Shown here: one piece after another, positions 31,143 to 33,627 of the stretch
How the letters are laid out: each line of letters opens with the position of its first letter
Numbering within the stretch: position 1 is the stretch's first letter
Assembly: GCA_039714435.1 (NCBI GenBank)
Contig: JBDLJJ010000019.1
Coordinates: forward strand, 1-33,627
Direction of reading: 5' to 3'
Origin: JAZDDE01 sp039714435
GTDB lineage: Bacteria; Gemmatimonadota; Gemmatimonadetes; Palauibacterales; Palauibacteraceae
DNA length: 33,627 nt
Position numbers and translations under genes: made by a program
The notes under the pieces: generated by a model
Databases searched by the model: none
Told to the model about the DNA's origin: nothing
What the model saw: only the letters and a program-made list of their open reading frames with translations

Positions 31143-32609
31143 ATGGAGCCCTGGCGGGTAAGTACTGGTGCGGGCAGGAGGTGGCCCGCTACCACAAAGT
31201 CGTCGCTGCTGTTTGCCACGCTTCTTGTGGGCGCCGCGTGTAATCCGAGTTCCGGAGATCAGCGTTCCCTCCCTGCTCCCGAGGCCAGCCCAAGAGCGGA
31301 GCAGCATATTTCGGCGGCCGGCCTCCGGCTCTTGCCCGAGTGGGATCCAGTTTCTGCAGTTGTTGTGAGCGTGAGCCAAGCTTTCGACAGCGAGACTTTT
31401 TCCAAGACAAGCGGGCCAGGGGCTCATGCTCTCCTGGACGAGCGCCTGAAGTTCTACTCCAGCATCGCCGATTTCTCTCCGGATGTCGAACTGATCATGC
31501 TCGTCAATGAGCCGGAGCATGAGGATTTGGCCAGGGCTGCGATGCGGAATCGAGGCAATCTATCGATTCTGGCTCAGCCGTCTTGGGTATGGATGCGCGA
31601 CTTCTTCCCGCTCAGTGCCGCTACCCCAAGCGGTGATCGAGCTCTCGTAGGGTACACGCGATACATGAGCCACGTCAGTAAGGCGTTAGCAGATCATCTG
31701 GAGGTGCCTCTGGTCCGAGGTACCGGACTGAGATCGCGGCTCATCGAGGGCGGCAACATCATGGTTGACGGCCAGGGTCGCTGCTACGTGTCGGTCTACG
31801 CCTCAGAAGGAAAGCTCGAAGCCGCCTCCGCGGCCGAAGTCAGTGACCTGAGCAGGATCTGCACAGAGGTTCGGACAGTTCCCAAGATGTCGTTCGAAAT
31901 GACAGGACATATCGATATTTTCGCCCGCTTCTTGAACGATACGACTGTCCTGGTGGCGGACTACAACAATGAGGGGTTCCACCTGGCTGCCGAACCTGTC
32001 GAGCGACAGTTCAGTTGCTCCGATCAACAGGTTCGCCGTCAAGCATGGCAGGAGTGCGCACCCCTGGGAGCGGAATATCCTGCAATGGGTCGGCTCCGGA
32101 TGGGACCTATTGATTCCTCGGGCGATGTGAAGGTCACCATTCTTCCGGCACAGCTGATCTCGACGCTGAACGACTATTATCCGCAGACTGAGGTCGAGGT
32201 GCGCGCCCGCAAGTATCATCTGGGGCGGCAGGAACATGTGGACGCAGTAGCGGAGGCCTTTGCCGAATTCGGTTTTGACGTCGTACGTCTGAGGAATCCG
32301 ACCCCCTATTTGTCATTGGAGCGGGTCCGTTACCAGGATAACGAAGGGCGTGTCATCAAGAGTACGATGCTGGTACAGACCGTCTTTCCAACGTACACGA
32401 ATTCACTAATGGTCAACGGCGTCGTTTACCTACCCCAGTACGCGAACGCAACGAACTCAGACAACGCTCAAGCAGTATCACTGCACGAGCAGGCGGGGTT
32501 CGCAGTCGTGCCTACCGACATGACGCAGTCCATTTCCTTCCGCGGAGCGTCGCGATGCCTGGCGACGGAAATCCACGGAAACGCGCCTTTGCTGGCTTTC
32601 AACAACTGA
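31143..32609 (+). CDS. Lipoprotein-type pentein (agmatine / peptidylarginine deiminase superfamily)
   Basis: The 488-residue protein starts at ATG 31143 and has an N-terminal export signal (n-region with several Arg, then S-L-L-F-A-T-L-L-V-G-A-A-C) with a lipobox-like cysteine near 33. The mature part shows the guanidino-modifying pentein pattern: L-P-E-W-D-P-V-S-A-V-V-V, W-M-R-D-F-F-P-L (W-x-R-D), I-E-G-G-N-I-M-V-D (E-G-G-N), T-G-H-I-D-I-F (H-x-D) and the late G-A-S-R-C-L-A-T-E with the presumed nucleophilic cysteine. The Asp, His and Cys needed for catalysis are therefore present. It could deiminate agmatine, peptidyl-arginine or another guanidino compound outside the cytoplasm; the substrate is unknown. 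It is divergent from its neighbour and stands alone. Confidence 0.85.
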   Translation: MEPWRVSTGAGRRWPATTKSSLLFATLLVGAACNPSSGDQRSLPAPEASPRAEQHISAAGLRLLPEWDPVSAVVVSVSQAFDSETFSKTSGPGAHALLDERLKFYSSIADFSPDVELIMLVNEPEHEDLARAAMRNRGNLSILAQPSWVWMRDFFPLSAATPSGDRALVGYTRYMSHVSKALADHLEVPLVRGTGLRSRLIEGGNIMVDGQGRCYVSVYASEGKLEAASAAEVSDLSRICTEVRTVPKMSFEMTGHIDIFARFLNDTTVLVADYNNEGFHLAAEPVERQFSCSDQQVRRQAWQECAPLGAEYPAMGRLRMGPIDSSGDVKVTILPAQLISTLNDYYPQTEVEVRARKYHLGRQEHVDAVAEAFAEFGFDVVRLRNPTPYLSLERVRYQDNEGRVIKSTMLVQTVFPTYTNSLMVNGVVYLPQYANATNSDNAQAVSLHEQAGFAVVPTDMTQSISFRGASRCLATEIHGNAPLLAFNN

Positions 32610-32625
32610 AGCCGACGTTTGGCCC

Positions 32626-33171
32626 TCAGTCGTCTTCGTCCACCGGCAGCGAGCTCACACCACGGATGAGGGCGTCAACTCTCACGACGTCGGTCTCGGG
32701 GAAGCCATCCTCCCGGGCGAGCGTCTCGGCCGCCTGTACGTGCTCACGGCGCTTGGCGGGAAAGCCCTCCCAGATGGAGATGAAGGCCGCGTCTACGTGA
32801 CGGTAGGCGGCGGATACCATGTCACCTGTCGCCTCGGCAATTTCCGCCGCTCGCTCCATCATCTCGCGCGAAGTCCCGTACTCGCCGGCGTAAAAATACA
32901 GCCGCGCCGACATGTCGAACGAGACGTACGAGTCGGCACCGTTCCTGCTCATCCCTTCAGCCGCCGTACGGTAGAGCTGTGCCGCGCCACTCCAGTCGCC
33001 CGCCTGGTAGAGAGCCGAAGCTGTCTCGAACAACGGATCCGCCTCAGATAGCACAGTGACTGTTATGGTCGGTAGTTCATACATCGGGCGTGGCTCTTCC
33101 TGAGCACTTGTAGAAGAGGGCAACAGGAATACAGCGAGCGCCGCCAGGGAAAGTCTCGGACCCATAGCCAT
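32626..33171 (-). CDS. Secreted TPR-like helical protein
   Basis: The 181-residue protein starts at ATG 33171, preceded by AGGAGG at 6 bases; the frame is open further upstream without a good start. A signal peptide (about 1-23, ends S-T-S-A-Q) and a short beta-like segment (T-I-T-V-T-V-L) come before paired helices resembling tetratricopeptide repeats: L-F-E-T-A-S-A-L-Y-Q-A-G-D-W-S-G-A-A-Q-L-Y-R-T-A-A-E, then L-Y-F-Y-A-G-E-Y-G-T-S-R-E-M-M-E-R-A. It probably mediates protein contacts in the periplasm. It converges with the pentein gene; its stop lies 16 bases beyond the pentein stop. Confidence 0.78.
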   Translation of the reverse strand: MAMGPRLSLAALAVFLLPSSTSAQEEPRPMYELPTITVTVLSEADPLFETASALYQAGDWSGAAQLYRTAAEGMSRNGADSYVSFDMSARLYFYAGEYGTSREMMERAAEIAEATGDMVSAAYRHVDAAFISIWEGFPAKRREHVQAAETLAREDGFPETDVVRVDALIRGVSSLPVDEDD

Positions 33172-33521
33172 TGGAAACCTCCTTGCTTGGCCTGGTTTCC
33201 GGAGATGCGGGCCTTGGAACCCCGCTCTCACTAACTGACTCATCTACCCCCTGCACGCACTCTGAACAGTCAGGAAAAGGTCCTAACCGCTTGTGGGGAG
33301 ATCCACGCGAGATTATTTGCCCCTCCTCCTATAGCGGTTCCTCCAGAAGCGTGAGTCTTCGGTGGTAGCCATCAGCGCGGAGCGAGATTGGCTGCCCCTC
33401 CCATAATGTGTGAGGCGTGCCCGGTCTTCGGACAAAGTGAGCTTATCTGCCCTGACGTGATGAACCGCCGACCAGCTACGTGGCAGATTGCCCCTCACGA
33501 CGTCCGAAGACCGGGCAAGCC
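33172..33521. other. 350-base gap with foldback and short repeats
   Basis: This stretch holds the promoter of the TPR-like gene (minus strand), the foldback at 33410-33525, and three copies of a short motif with GATT a few bases before GCCCCTC (near 33311, 33386 and 33487). I see no convincing coding frame in it. Confidence 0.5.
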
Positions 33522-33525
33522 TCAC
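33410..33525. repeat. 116-nt foldback element (24-bp inverted repeat)
   Basis: The arms 33410-33433 and 33502-33525 are reverse complements over 24 bases with one mismatch (core GCCCGGTCTTCGGAC). Inside, GTGAG/CTCAC and ATCTGCC/GGCAGAT continue the pairing, so nearly the whole unit can fold. No target-site duplication is visible. It could be a MITE-like insertion or a large transcript-end hairpin. The stop codon of the edge gene (33524-33522) lies in the right arm. Confidence 0.65.
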
Positions 33526-33626
33526 CATGCGCTGGCTGGCACTTCTTTCAGCGAATACACCCGCACCACGGTGTCGTACAGCGTGACCAGCCGGTCACCG
33601 AACAGCACCGCATCTCGAAGCCCACG
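33522..33626 (-). CDS. 3' end of an unidentified gene (5' cut by window edge)
   Basis: On the minus strand a frame is open from the window edge to a TGA at 33524-33522, giving 34 residues with the pattern G-L-R-D-A-V-L-F-G-D-R-L-V-T-L-Y-D, then V-V-R-V-Y-S-L-K-E-V. The alternation of hydrophobic strands with G-D-R turns looks like the last blade of a beta-propeller, similar to the secreted propeller family at 7453. The frame, composition and direction support a real gene end, but identity is a guess. The terminal residues P-A-S-A-W and the stop run into the foldback arm. Confidence 0.55.
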   Translation of the reverse strand, partial: RGLRDAVLFGDRLVTLYDTVVRVYSLKEVPASAW

Positions 33627-33627
33627 C

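Noticed and set aside
33311..33500. Three short GATT...GCCCCTC repeats as a possible CRISPR or iteron array
   Set aside because: The copies are only about 11-16 bases, irregularly spaced and variable; no cas or rep gene is near.
33410..33525. Integron attC site
   Set aside because: The terminal motifs are GTGAGGC...GCCTCAC rather than RYYYAAC...GTTRRRY, and there is no integrase or cassette array.
33313..33528. 71-residue open frame on the minus strand
   Set aside because: It runs through the foldback element and the stop of the edge gene, has no family character and an Arg/Ser-rich composition typical of non-coding frames in GC-rich DNA.

Overview
The window is GC-rich, densely packed bacterial chromosome. 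The combination of genes suggests a heterotrophic Gram-negative bacterium, most plausibly a member of Gemmatimonadota. That placement is an inference from gene style: a secreted 6-bladed beta-propeller protein with a G-R-K-G-Q-G-P-G-E signature, PD40 propellers, glycogen-binding-domain proteins and an L21 with a long Ala/Lys/Pro tail. No 16S gene or other decisive marker is present. About 37 protein genes, two of them cut by the window edges, and one tRNA-Leu can be supported. I see no phage, IS element, CRISPR array or defence island.

Region 1 (1-6016, + strand) is acyl-CoA metabolism. It holds the end of a split B12-dependent acyl-CoA mutase large subunit, its separate cobalamin-binding subunit, an acyl-CoA carboxylase carboxyltransferase, an AtuA-family protein, a separate AtuA C-terminal-domain protein and an enoyl-CoA hydratase. 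Most neighbours are coupled by TGATG, ATGA or GTGA overlaps. It looks like a branched-chain (leucine/terpene) or propionate-linked degradation operon. A membrane protein follows.

Region 2 (6069-12720, + strand) holds a short RecQ helicase, a secreted beta-propeller protein, an acyl-CoA dehydrogenase, and the conserved rng-rplU-rpmA order. L21 carries a C-terminal domain resembling the E3/peripheral-subunit-binding domain of 2-oxoacid dehydrogenase complexes.

Region 3 (12765-19214, - strand) is a seven-gene beta-oxidation / phenylacetyl-CoA-like operon: enoyl-CoA hydratase, aldehyde dehydrogenase, thiolase, PaaG-like isomerase, a GNAT acetyltransferase, 3-hydroxyacyl-CoA dehydrogenase and a second enoyl-CoA hydratase. 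The GNAT gene overlaps both of its neighbours.

Region 4 (19336-23920) holds an NfeD protease-like protein, a FloA flotillin and a coiled-coil membrane protein on the + strand, then SURF1 (-) and a flavin-reductase-fold protein (+).

Region 5 (24007-28693, - strand) is the most unusual part. The operon 28693-26404 encodes a membrane-anchored putative anti-sigma factor with a predicted periplasmic glycogen-binding (CBM48/AMPK1-CBM) domain, a putative outer-membrane protein with another such domain, and an ECF sigma factor. Downstream lie four small secreted-protein genes. Two of them share a duplicated control cassette with about 600 bp period: terminator, promoter-like boxes, a UUCG-type leader hairpin, a strong Shine-Dalgarno and the start of the signal peptide.

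Region 6 (28694-33627) holds tRNA-Leu(UAA), a PD40 propeller protein, a two-TM protein, a lipoprotein-type pentein (agmatine/peptidylarginine deiminase superfamily), a TPR-like secreted protein, and the 3' end of another gene whose stop codon lies in the arm of a 116-nt foldback element.
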